NCBI GenBank assembly: GCA_026261815.1 | Contig: JAMPIT010000566.1 | Span: 29,041,001 to 29,105,000 of the forward strand | Direction: 5' to 3' | Source: Monarcha castaneiventris obscurior | Taxonomy: Eukaryota; Chordata; Aves; Passeriformes; Monarchidae | DNA: 64,000 nucleotides | Shown: positions 37,061-47,722 of the stretch, in pieces | Numbering within the stretch: position 1 is the first letter of the stretch | How the letters are laid out: every line of letters begins with the position of its first letter | The notes under the pieces: model-generated | What the model was told of the DNA's origin: nothing | What the model saw: only the letters and a program-made list of their open reading frames with translations | Database searches by the model: none | Made by a program: the position numbers and the translations under genes

Positions 37061-40000
37061 ATGCTCTAGCAGCAGCTCTCTAGTACAGACTGTGCAATGA
37101 CATATATTTCCCTCTCTTTTGTAATTCGCCAAGAAGAACCCTTTTTTTCTGTGAACTTTTAATTTCAGAGCATAGTGTCACGTATATTGACAATGTTACT
37201 TCAAGTGACCACATTGAGTTTGATTTAGAGGTTTTAATTTAGATCTAGCCAGATTTAGGTGAGTGCTAGGGAAACCAGCTTTTGAGGCCAGGCAGCCCTG
37301 CTAATGTGTATAGAGAGCTGCAGGCTCAGGGGAACTCAGTTGCCAGAGGGCCTCCTGTGCCAGGGAGCTACTGAGGAAAGTTTCTCAAATACTTTTCAAT
37401 GAAAAAGCCTAAAACTGTTTTGCATTTGACCATAAGTCACCAAGATATTATTACAGAGTTACTGTATCAGACTCAGAGGTGCTCTCTGAATGAAAAAATA
37501 GTGCTTTTATTTCTCCTCTGGAATGCACACGATTGCCTTTATTCGGTCTGATGTCTTTATGCTAGCACAGCATCTTTTTCATTCCTATTTACTCCCATAT
37601 GGTTTGTTAATTAACTTTTCTTTAGAACTTATGAAAAACATTCTCCATATTTGCTGAGTCTTTTAGTAGGAGTATGCTCTATTCCTTTGCCAAAGTATAC
37701 ATAGCTTAACAGGTTTGAAATAACCAATTCATAGTGTTAGCATGTGGTGGAGTATTTGATATGCTTGGTACACAATGCAAATAACAATAAAAAACTATAG
37801 TTTGAAAGCTGACAGCAAATAAACAGCTTGCTTTGCTAGAAATTCTCAGCCTTAATAAAAACAATAATCTGCTTAAGACACCAAGAAATCAAGTTAACTT
37901 TTTAATCTCACCTATCTGAATGTTTGTGTTTCATATTTTGATGTTCATTTTCTGAATGGACTTGCTAGAAAATATATTCAAAGCTATATAAATATAGCTG
38001 AAAGTCTTTTTAAATGTATTAAGCCACTTGAGGCTATACTGGGAACAGCTCTGTTTTTATGGATTTTGAAGCCAGTCTGACTTTTAGATGCATAATATGA
38101 ATGGAAGTGTATACTGATTTACATGTAATTAGCATTGACATTTAATAAGGCTGATACAGTTTTATGCCTTTTTTGGTTGTCTGTTGTAAACAATCCTATA
38201 AAGAGGGCATTCTGACACAGCACAGAACATACTGTGCTCCTGGTTTTCACAAAACATGTATCTATTTTTTGCGATGAATCTACTGCCATCAAAGAAGCAC
38301 GAACAGAAACAGCCACTGCTTTGCTTCAGTTCTACTGGGGCTTTGTACTTCTATCATATGTTGCCCTCTATCCTTTTTGTCATTTAGACTTGGATGAAAT
38401 GAATACCAAATGCCACTAAATACGAGTGGAAACCTTTCACATTTATTCTGAAGTGGCTACAAAGGGTAGTGAACAGTAGAGAATCAGACCGAGATTAAGC
38501 TTCTGTTTAAATTGCTATATAAATTCAAATGAAGTATAACTTTTTGAATTGAGACTGAAAAGGACATTAAAATAGACTTCAAAGAGGGAAAAAGTGAAGA
38601 AAAGTTAACTCTCAACTGGAATTTCTGTTATCGCAATCGGTCTTTCTCGCTGTGAATCACACCATGAGCACATGTCTCTCAGAAGAGCCCTGCTGATTGC
38701 TCTGGAGCTATAAGATTTGCATCAGCTTAGGATGTAACCCAGTATTTCAGTGTAGTATCTGCTAACAATTAGCCATGAATTATTTTACACAAACAAAGCC
38801 AAAGACATATTATTTTAGTTTCCTCTACAAAGTTCTTTTTGCTTGCCTAATAACATATGCCATGTATTTCCTCTGCCAAAATTGATGTTATATTGGCAAC
38901 AGAGCAGGGAATCACACATTCAAATTTTATGTAAAAACACTACTTTAATTAACATCTGGCCACTCCCAGAGAAAAAATACTAGACAATATGGATCTCAAG
39001 CCAGATTTAATATGGCAAGAGCTACATTTCTAAATACTTCTCTTCATTTTTGTTATTTCACAAGTATACTGAGGACTGTTGTCAATTAATTTTTGTGGAC
39101 CACAAAACTACAACTTGTCCAGAATAGCTAGTGTTCAGTTAAAAGTCTTTTTGCTTTCTTCTAGCTTTTAATGGCCACCAGAATAAAACTTAAAGAACAC
39201 AGTTCCATGGAGAGAGATTAAGTACAAATGCAAGAGAGGAAAAAAGAGGATGCACAATTCTATCCACTGCTGAGATCAAATAACAAACACCTGGTTAAGA
39301 CAGGGAAAAAGAGTGAAAGTGTGTCTTTTGTGATTTCTTCCTTTACACCAGAAAAATGCTGAGGCCTGTCTCAGGCACACTGACACTAGCCAATCTGGCT
39401 ATTAGCAAAACTGTTACAGTGAAATCATAAGTCTCTTGTGTTTCCTTCTTTTCCAGCCATAAAAACGTGAGGCTTGGCTCACACTTACATCAAACACTAC
39501 TTTTAAATACTGTAGTTTACTTTCTCTTTAGGGAAATCACCCACCAGGGTCACCAGGCTAATCAAAGCCCACTTTAAATCATTGGAAATGGGAAGAAAGT
39601 AGGAGTGAGAGAGGGAAAACAGACAGATTGTTAGTGACATTTCTCGGCTTTGTAATTTATGTTCCCCTGAGACCTCTATGAGCTTCCCAGCATCTTAGAA
39701 AGGATGATTCCCTGTCCCCTGAGCTCCCATTTCCAAAACATTGACTCAAAATCTTCTGAAGAAGTTTAGCAAATTCTCTGTCCATTTATGCCTGCAGTTC
39801 ATTTATTCTGCCTTTCTTTTCTTTCTTTTCTTCCAAGTGGTGTCTCACTGTCTGACCCTTGAAAGCCTCCCCTCCCACCTTTTGGCAGTGGGAGCACAGT
39901 AACTGAGTGACACTCTATCAGTAATCATTCTGGCTGCTAGAAGAAGATCTTGCTTGTTTCTTCCCAGCTGGCAAGAGTAGGAATGTACCCAAAGAGTTTA

Positions 40001-42414
40001 CATTTGACTCGGAGTTTGTATGAGGTGCTGCAAGAAACTAAACTAATATAAGATAAATAAAAGCATTGTCCAACTGAGACAACATTTCCTCCCAGCATCT
40101 GCTATTTTTACTGATCCCAGGTACTAAAACAGCATTGCTCCAAACTCGTCTGAATTGCTAAATGGCCTGGATGAAAATAAACTTCCTAAAAACACACACT
40201 GATTTCCATCATAGCAATTGCAATCAGAGTTTTGACATTTTCTTACAGACAAATACTAATTATTGTCTTGGTCTGGAAACACAAATGGCTCTTGAGCTCA
40301 GTCTCTTTCAGTCACCCATAAATTTATCCACCTTAAGCTGTATCATAGTCCTTGTCTCAGGTCCCACCCTCAATCGTTCTGCTGCTGGGAGAACTAACCA
40401 ACAACTACTCCTCCTTTGTAAGGTACAGCATCACAGCCTGTCTTCAGGCTGTGAATCAAGATCTCATTGTCAAAACAGACAAGAGACCAGCCCACAAACC
40501 AAAGCAGAAGATTATGCTGTTATTTTGAATGATGAGCTTCCCAATAACTGCAGTTGGATTTAAACATATGATCCATTATATACACATTCTTTAACATAGA
40601 GTACCCTTTGATGTTTAACTGGAAGGGGTTTTTATGACTGAAATATGACATAATGCGTAAGGGTAATCTACAAAAATGAAAAATGGCATCAACTTAACAA
40701 AGAAAGGAATGTAGGAAATCTGAACCCACAGTGAATCTGGATTCACTTCTGTTGTCACTATGCTGTTTGCACAATCATGCTAAGATAAAAGCAAAGTCGA
40801 ATGTTCTTCAGACTTAAAAGATTTGTTCCTCATTTAAAGAAGGAATGATGCAAAGTGAGAGCTTTTTCTCATGAGTAATCTTGATAGAAGTTTTATTTCT
40901 TTGAAGCCAGACAGCAACAAACTTCATGCTATCAGCTTTCTCTAGAAGAATGGGAATACACATTGCACCCTGCCTTTGAATTTGCCCTCTGGTACATTTC
41001 TGACCTGTCTGGTTTGTGTTGTGCCTGTGTATTTGGGGTTTGTTTTAGATAGGCAATTCCAATGTTCCTACAGTGTTTTGGAAGATTTAGGTGTGTGATT
41101 GTAAATCATGGTTTGCCACTTAGACTCATATTCAGAGAATGGTTAATGGCCTCTCTCATTTTGCAGAAAAATCTTTCTCTCTTCCGGATCTGAGAAAAAT
41201 TCAGTTAATTCATTTTCTTTTTCTAGGTCATGTGACTTTTATATTTTGGGAAATTCCAACCCCAGGTCTTTTTTCCCAAGGCAACATGATCTAGAAAGTT
41301 TATTCCAGATATCTGCCACACTTCAATGAGCTTAAATCCCTTTACTGGTCTGTTACACCCCCTGACTCCAAACCTTCGTATTTGCTGTTTACAGGTAAGT
41401 AAGAGAAGTTCTGGTTCCTTCTTCTTTTCATCTGCAAGTGCCATGTGCCATCTCACTGCTGTAGACAGCTCAAGGGTAATTATTTGCAGACTGTTTTACC
41501 CATCTAGACCATGTCTTGATGACACAGCAGAGAGCTTCATTCTCCTCAAAAGAGGGATAGTCAACTCCCACCTCAGAAGTCACCAGAAGCTATGTGTCTC
41601 CATTTTCTTGAATGCAAATTAGAATCTAATACAATAAAGGGCAACATTTTAAATAAAATGGCACCTAACAGGGAAAAAAAAGCCCCTCCCCTTAGTATAC
41701 TTTAAACTTGTATATCATAAAGGTCCGTTTTTACTTCCAATAACCCTATACTTCAATTTGCATAGCCTTCAGCTTCATTTTGAAAATGATACTAAAGTTA
41801 ATATATTTCAGTACGTTTCATCATTAATTCATAAAACTCATTACATATATAGTTGCTACAAATAACTTCCCTGAATTATGAATACTATAAAGAAAAGGCA
41901 ATTATTTTTTTCACTCCAGCACATTTTGTTAACTGCAAGTAAATAAGCAAGCAAAATGATGGCAATAGAAAGAAAAAAATAATTAAATTGATTTGAGTTT
42001 GAAGCTAAATCTTAGTGGAATTGATATGTAACAATTTTCTGTAATATGACCAAGTGTGTTTATACAATACTCTTTCAAATACTGTATTTAAAGTAACAAT
42101 AATAAATTCTGCACATGAATTCTATAAATTCAATGGAATTTAGAGAAGCTGGATTAGGACATAGTCTTGAACTCTGTTTCCTGTGCATATTTCTGAACCA
42201 CACAAAGTTTTTATGATGCTATAGTCTGTTGCTCTGAATTGCTGCTCAAGTGTCACCATTGCATTCACTACCAAGAAGTTCCCCATCCATGCAGGGATAC
42301 ACTTCACCTACATAAAATCATAATTTTGCTCTTTCTCATGACCACCTTGTCAGCTCTGTACCTGTTACACCTGTTATATTTTAAGTGATAAAAACCAAAT
42401 AATGTCCTTGTAGA

Positions 42415-43704
42415 GAAAGCTGAGGGAACAGATCATCCTAAGTGCCATCACATACCTTTGCAGGACAACCAGGGAATCAGATCCAGACAGCAGGGTTTAC
42501 GAAAAGCAGGTACTGCTTGACCAACCTAATCTCTTTCCTGTGACAAAGTTACCCACACAGTGGATGCGGAAAAAGCTGTGGACATTGTCTACTTAGAAGT
42601 CAGTAAATGGAATTTGACACCATCTCCCACAGCATTATCCTGGAGAAAATGGCTGCTCATGGCTTGGAGAGGTGTGCCCTTCCCTGGGTGAAAAAACTGG
42701 CTGGGTGGCTGGGCCAGGAGAATGGTGGTGGATGGAAGTAAATCCAGTTCAAGGCCAGTCACTGCCTTACCCCAGGGCTCAGTATTGGGGTCAGTCCTGT
42801 TTAATATCTTTATCAATGGTTTGGACAAGGGGATTGAGCGCATCCTCAATAAATCTGCAGATGACACCAAGTTAGGTGGAAGTTGATCTGCTGGAGGACA
42901 GGAAGGGTCTGGCAGAGGGACCTGGGCAGCCTGGACCGATCGGATGAGTACAACAGCATAAGGATCAACAAAACAAAGTATCAGGTCCTTCCTCTGAGTT
43001 ACAACCCCATGCAACACTCCAGGCTTGGAGAATGGTGGCTTGAGAGCTGCTCAGCTGAAAGGGACTTGGAGGTACTGTTTAAAAGCCAGCAGGATATGAG
43101 CCAGTGTATGCCCAGGCAGCCAAGAAGGCCACTGGCATCTTGGCCTGTTTCGAGAATACTGTTGCTAGCAAGACTAGGGAAGTGATTGTCTCACTGTACT
43201 CAGCATTGGCGAGGCCATACCTTGAGAGTTGTGTCCATTTCTGGGCCCCTCACTTCAAAAAATACATTGAGGTGCTGGAGAATGTTCAGAGAAGGGCAGT
43301 GTAGGTGGTAAAGGGTCTAGAAAACATGTCCCATGAGGATCAGCTGAGGGAACTGTGGTTATTTGGTCAGGAGAAAAGTAGGGGAGACCTCATTGCTCTC
43401 TACAGTTACCTGAAAGGAGGTTGTAATGAGGTGGAGGTTGGTGTCTTCTGCTATGTCTCAAAGGAAAAACGAGAGGAAATGGCCTTAAGTTGTGCCATGG
43501 AAGGCTGAGATTGGGTATTAGCAAAACAACTTTCACTGACAGAGTGGTTAGGTCCTGGAACAATTTGCACAGGGAGGTGATGGAACGACCTTCTCTGGAA
43601 GTGTTCAGGAGGCGGCTAGATGTGGCACTTGGGGATATGGTTTAGGGGTGATTATGGTGGTGCTGGGTGGATGGTTGAACTAGATGATCTTGAAGGTATC
43701 TTCC
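42415..43704 (+). mobile_element. CR1 LINE, longest copy in the window (first part)
   Basis: About 1.3 kb of CR1 from the middle of ORF2 to near the 3' end. The start GGAACAGATCATCCTAAGTG and the later blocks GCAGGGTTTACGAAAAGC, GCTTGACCAACCTAATCTC, CTGCTCATGGCTTGGAG, CCCCAGGGCTCAGTATTGGG, GCAGATGACACCAAGTTAGG and CTGAAAGGAGGTTGTAATGA are typical of one CR1 subtype. It is 5'-truncated as usual for LINEs. The final segment is displaced to 44048-44108 by a nested LTR. Coding remnants are described separately. Confidence 0.95.
42440..43400 (+). pseudogene. CR1 ORF2 relic (reverse transcriptase, C-terminal half)
   Basis: ORF2 of CR1 encodes an endonuclease and reverse transcriptase that copies the element's own RNA at the target site; only the C-terminal half of the enzyme region is left. 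In one continuous frame from 42767 one reads LPQGSVLG and then SADDTKLGG at about 42854-42880. This is the PQG region followed by the catalytic ADD box, whose usual preceding Phe is Ser here. A stop follows shortly after. A different frame at 43098-43302 shows [14 protein letters not shown] and [19 protein letters not shown], typical of the segment after the catalytic core. Stops and frameshifts show that it is dead. A 142-codon minus-strand frame at 42589-43017 is its antisense shadow. Confidence 0.9.
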
Positions 43705-43788
43705 TGTAGTTGTTGAGATGGTCATTACACACATACACTCTCTGCCCCGAGCAATGGCAAAAAGCACGTTTATTATTTGCATAACTTC

Positions 43789-43795
43789 TTTTATA
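43789..43795 (-). promoter_or_regulatory. TATA box of the nested LTR
   Basis: TATAAAA on the minus strand, about 15 bp upstream of the AATAAA signal at 43774-43769 and about 90 bp from the LTR 3' edge. This arrangement fits a retroviral promoter with a short R. Activity is unknown. Confidence 0.65.
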
Positions 43796-43847
43796 TGTTT
43801 TCTTAGCTACATGTTCATTGTATGTTTTCTTAGCTACATGTTCAGTA
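43794..43847. repeat. 27-bp tandem duplication within LTR U3
   Basis: TATGTTTTCTTAGCTACATG begins both copies, at 43794-43820 and 43821-43847. The first 24 bases are identical and the last three differ. Repeats in U3 upstream of the TATA box are often enhancer duplications in retroviruses; that role here is inference. Confidence 0.92.
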
Positions 43848-44047
43848 TTTTGCTACAATATTATACTATTGGTTGTCTACAGTGTACGCACACTCTTTGC
43901 TAAACATCAGCCAGCATCTTCCCTTTTGCAGCTGCTACAGCTTCCTTCTGTTGTTTATCTTCTTGGTTCTGCAATTCTCACGGGTACAAACTCATTGTAT
44001 CAAGGGGAATGTCTGCAAGGCCTTCAGACCAGCTGTCAGTTCCCACA

Positions 44048-44108
44048 TTTTCCAACCTTGATCATTATATGATTCAGTGTTTCTGTGATTCTGTGTTTCT
44101 GTAATTCT
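44048..44108 (+). mobile_element. CR1 LINE 3' tail (continuation of the 42.4 kb copy)
   Basis: TTTTCCAACCTTGATCATTA followed by variant octamers (ATGATTCAGTG, TTTCTGTGATTCTGTG) is the direct continuation of CR1 from GATCTTGAAGGTATCTTCC across the nested LTR. The tail octamers are decayed. Confidence 0.85.
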
Positions 44109-44858
44109 CTGAAAGTATTAAGACTGCAGTAAATATATGGGATAAAGTCATTACACTTGGATAAAACTGAGTACGTAGGTAATATTTGTAGCATTTCATT
44201 GAGATAGACTACGTTAAACTGAAAACACATTCCAATTTATTTCAATTTCTTTTATGGTTGAAGTCCTTTCTTTGTATAGTTTGTTCAGATGTTTTGGCTT
44301 TTTATTTCACAAGTCCTCTATAAATGCAAACTGTGTTTTTGTGAAGAACTGAGCAAAGACAACTTTGTTGAAATGAATGAAAAGACCTTTCAGTGACTCA
44401 CTGTGCTTTCCAGATTTTTGCTTAGTTCTGGCCAGGTTTTCTGAAGAAATTTCTATCCCTATTTATCCACAAGAGTGTACCGGATAGCTTCAGATGAGCA
44501 AGTACTACTGAACTTTAATGGGAGTTCAAATCTTTTTCCAATTATTCAGCACTGTCTCTGAAACCATCTTTCTAGATCTTTCTCCAGTTTCTTAGGATTC
44601 ACAAGAAATGCAAGACTCAGAATGCATTTTCAGGGCTGGAGTTCTGCCCCAAATGTAGGTTGATGAAGATAGGAAAATCCATCAAAAGTTTTCAGAGGTA
44701 TATATAGAGTAAAGAAATTGAGCTTGTTATCCTTTAGGATCTTCAGTCAAGAATTAGAAAAATTACTGCATCTTTCAGAATGGGAAAAATAATCACAATA
44801 TAAATTAACATTCATAGTGCTTCTACTAGAGTAATTCAGTTTCTCACAGGAAATAACC
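44109..44858. other. AT-rich stretch without a recognised gene
   Basis: About 750 bp between two CR1 copies. Nothing recognisable; short frames only. Confidence 0.65.
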
Positions 44859-44859
44859 A

Positions 44860-45085
44860 TAAACTCGTAAAATAGTTTGAGTTGGGAGGGATCTTAAAGG
44901 TCATCTAGTCCAACCCCCTGTAATGAGTGGGAACACCTTCAACTAGATCACATTGCTCAGAACCTCATCCAGTCTGACCTTGAATGCTTCCAGGGATGAA
45001 GTATCTACAATGTTCCACTACCCTCATGGTAAAAAATTTCTTCCTCATAAAAGAATCTGTTTCTAATATCTACTCTGAATGGAAT
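44860..45085 (-). mobile_element. CR1 LINE 3' end, minus strand
   Basis: The plus strand reads AGTTTGAGTTGGGAGGGATC, TTAAAGGTCATCTAGTCCAA, CCCCCTGTAATGAG and TCTTCCTCATAAAAGAATC, the reverse complement of the CR1 3' UTR. The tail octamers at its left edge are degraded (TAAACTCGTAAAATAG). It lies opposite in orientation to the neighbouring CR1 copies at 42.4 and 47.0 kb. Confidence 0.9.
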
Positions 45086-46990
45086 CCTGGAATCTTCCAT
45101 AGTGTTCTATCTCAATACTGATAAATATATAACAGCAATTTTCTCAAGCCTTTGAGCTCTGATGAGAAATGGATGGGTAAAGAGAATATACATGGATCCC
45201 AGCAGTGATCCAAAATAATCTGGGATAGTGATTTTTTTTTTGTATGTTTGCAAGGTTTCTGATCCAGTGGTGTTATCCCCTTTCATAATAAGAATCACAT
45301 CTCTTTAAGGATGGTTCCAGTATCATCCAGTAATTTCAAAGTGATTAGTAGATGTCCACATCATTTGGCTTATTAATAATGACACCTTAGAGTATTCCTG
45401 CTACAATATGTCACTTCAGTTCCAAAGAATTCTAGGAATGTTATCTTCTTCATTTGAATTTTCCTGTCTTTCTCATATACAGTTCCAAAAATTACTTCCA
45501 ACTGCTTGACCTCAGAAAGGAAGACCATTTCAGAAGAATGTAATGCACAGTTTACTGCTCTGTTTTGTCTTTACATTCATTTTTTCCACACATCTCTGCT
45601 GTTTCCCAAGGTGCCCAGAGCCAGCTGGATATACACTTGTTAAAATATATTCATCATTCTGTAAGTATTAACAATCATCAAGATCCCACGACAAAGCAGT
45701 ATTTCTTCTGTATTGGCTAGCAGTTAAAATGGCAACGACCCAGACTGTAAGGAATGAGACATGAGAATAGAATTTACAGAAATATTCTCATTTGAGTCCA
45801 GATTTAAAAATTTTAGAGGGTACCAATAGGTGCACATCAGTGGAAGAGAAACAAGGTGCAATCAACCAAGTACATATATATTTATCCCATGCCTAAATCC
45901 AAAACACATTACTGTACACCAGTGACATCCTCAGTAGGTCCCCAAGCCCCAAAGTAACTGTGCACCTGAGTAGAATGCCAGTCCTTTGTGGAAAGGAGTA
46001 TTTACATCACCTACAATTTTGAAACTGATTAAAAGGTCTCAATCAGGAGAATAGTCTTGCCAGTATCCATACAGAGACATTGAAAAGAGGTAGACTATTC
46101 AAAATATGTTCCTGCCCTGAATCACCATATCTAGAGGAAAAAAAGAGAGAAACAAAGTTAGGTGCCTAAAATTAGGCTGTGGAGATTCCTTATAGCAGTT
46201 AAAAGGAACTTAGCCTGAATATGCAAACAAACAGGGTGAAATTTCCAATTTAAGAAAAATTAGATTGGATGAAACTAAAGAACAAATAATCTGGAATAAT
46301 TTTATGATTGAATATGAGCCTCTGCTCTTAATATCAGCTGCTGTACCCTCTGATGAGGAACATGACAACAAACCTTCTGTACATGACTCTGTAGTCCCTG
46401 CATTTTCTGTAAATTTTGCCTTTAAAATTAAAATGACAGATGACAGTGCAAAATATGGGAAAAGGCAGAGGAAGGTTAATTGGCTGCAGAAGAACAGAAT
46501 TTCTAATAATTGTTCCTTAAAGCTCCCCAGCTCTCCTTTCAGTCTCCTTAATGAAATAATAAGTGTATTTTTACAGGTGTGCAATTGCACAAAATGTAGA
46601 AATTAAAATATCATCTAAAGCACCATGACTTATTCACAAGGAGACTTGGTGAAAAAAATCTCTGGATTGTAGGAGGGGAAGCATGAAAAGTCAATAGGGT
46701 TTACAAATCCCCAGTGTATGGGATGATTCAGCATGGGTAATGAGTAAAATCTCTACCTCGTTCAATGAAAAACTTCAAAGTGTTGTCTTTTATAGTGGCT
46801 CTTGAAGGAAGTATAAGCCCATTGGGCACATGTTTTCTTTGTACTCTGTATTTTTCTCATAGGCTCATGTGTTGCTGTATTCCTAACTACAGATAGATGT
46901 TTTAAGGGATTTCCTAGCTGCTGACAAGGGTTACATAGCAGGTCAAATTTTCCCTTAAAAACACAAAAATGTCCTCCACTCAAGGAGATA
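45086..46990. other. AT-rich stretch without a recognised gene
   Basis: About 1.9 kb with no supported gene. Overlapping frames of 113 (plus) and 126 (minus) codons near 46210-46606 show no domain and no splice context. Confidence 0.6.
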
Positions 46991-46995
46991 TATAG

Positions 46996-47722
46996 GTCAT
47001 GGCAATCCCAGGCACACCTACAGGCTGAGTGGAGAAGAGATTGAGAGCAGCCCTGTGAGAAGAACTTGGGGGTGATGGTTGATGCAAAGCTCAACGTGAG
47101 CTGGCAGTGTGCGCTCACAGCCCAGGGAGCCTGAGCAGCATCCAAAGCAGAGTGGCCAGCAGGCCAAAGGGGGTGATTCTCCTCCTCCACTCTGCTCTGA
47201 TGAGACCACACCTGGAGCTCTGCATCCAGCTCTGGTTTTCCCAGAATAAGAAGGACATGGAAGGGTCGGAGCAAGTCCAGAGGAGGGCCATGAAGTTGCT
47301 AATAGGACTGGAGCACCTTCTCTACAAAGACAGGCTGAGAAAATTGAGGCTGTTCAGCCTGGAGAAGAGAAGGTTGTATGGAGACCTCATAGCACTTTCT
47401 AGTGTCTGGAGGGGGTCAACAGGAAAGCCAACAAGGAACTCTCCATCAGGAAATGTAGTCATAGGACAAGGAGTCATTGGTACAAACTGAAAGAGGGGAA
47501 ATTTAGGTTAGATATTTGGAAGAAATTTTTTACTGTGAGGATGATGAGACAATGGAACAGGTTGCCCGGGGAGGCTGTGGGTGCCCCAACCCTGGCAGTG
47601 TTCAAGGCCAGGTTGCATAAGGCCTTGAGGTGGGAGGTGTCCTTGCCCTTGGAAGGGAGGTTTGGGACTAGATAGTCTTTAAGATCCCTTTCAACCCTTA
47701 ACATTCTATGATTCTATGATTA
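46996..47722 (+). mobile_element. CR1 LINE, 3' part with full tail
   Basis: About 725 bp from CATGGCAATCCCAGGCACAC through GAGAAGAACTTGGGGGTGAT, CTGGAGCTCTGCATCCAGC, CTGTTCAGCCTGGAGAAGAG and GAACAGGTTGCCCGGGG to ACATTCTATGATTCTATGAT. It covers the end of ORF2, the 3' UTR and an intact octamer tail, and is one of the better-preserved copies in the window, therefore possibly among the younger ones. Confidence 0.95.
47101..47420 (+). pseudogene. CR1 ORF2 C-terminal relic
   Basis: The frame at 47107-47490 reads RPHLELCIQLWFSQNKKDM, VQRRAMKLLIGLEHL, DRLRKLRLFSLEKRRL and YGDLIAL. This is the conserved C-terminal end of CR1 ORF2, also visible at 43.1 kb ([23 protein letters not shown]). After the GDLIAL segment the frame runs into the 3' UTR. 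The enzyme part of ORF2 is absent because of 5' truncation, so the relic is inactive. Confidence 0.88.

Larger units (their letters stand above)
31446..42412. other. Long stretch without a recognised gene
   Basis: About 11 kb, the longest interval without a confident interspersed repeat. It includes a 60-bp tandem duplication (32163-32284), a T run (35213-35234), a purine run (about 35347-35382), an A/C-rich tract (about 36826-36890) and a possible CR1 scrap (36980-37060). The parts at 34590-35160 and 40340-40560 are richer in G+C with frames of 107-135 codons, none with a recognisable domain. Some segments, for example 37480-37640 and 39530-39610, have the mixed composition of conserved non-coding DNA, which cannot be decided from one sequence. 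Confidence 0.55.
43705..44047 (-). mobile_element. Nested solo LTR (343 bp, ERV class II-like) inside CR1
   Basis: The insertion runs TGTAGTTGTTGAGATGG to GTTCCCACA and separates CR1 sequence that would otherwise be continuous. The flanking hexamers are TCTTCC (43699-43704) and TTTTCC (44048-44053), a 6-bp target duplication with one change, as for alpha/betaretrovirus-like (ERVK) elements. On the minus strand it starts TGTGGGAAC and carries TATAAAA (43795-43789) and AATAAA (43774-43769), followed by CGTGCTTTTTGCCATTGC, so it has a short R region. The upstream U3 contains a 27-bp tandem duplication. No internal retroviral sequence remains, consistent with LTR-LTR recombination. Plus-strand frames here are not genes. 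Confidence 0.9.

Noticed and set aside
40162..40563. A 133-codon plus-strand frame outside recognised repeats
   Set aside because: No domain, no recognisable family and no clear splice or promoter context; one such frame in 64 kb is expected by chance.
42589..43017. A 142-codon minus-strand frame
   Set aside because: It is the antisense shadow of the CR1 reverse transcriptase relic on the plus strand.
46210..46606. Two opposing frames of 113 and 126 codons
   Set aside because: They occupy the same DNA on both strands, are not recognisable, and contain no splice evidence.
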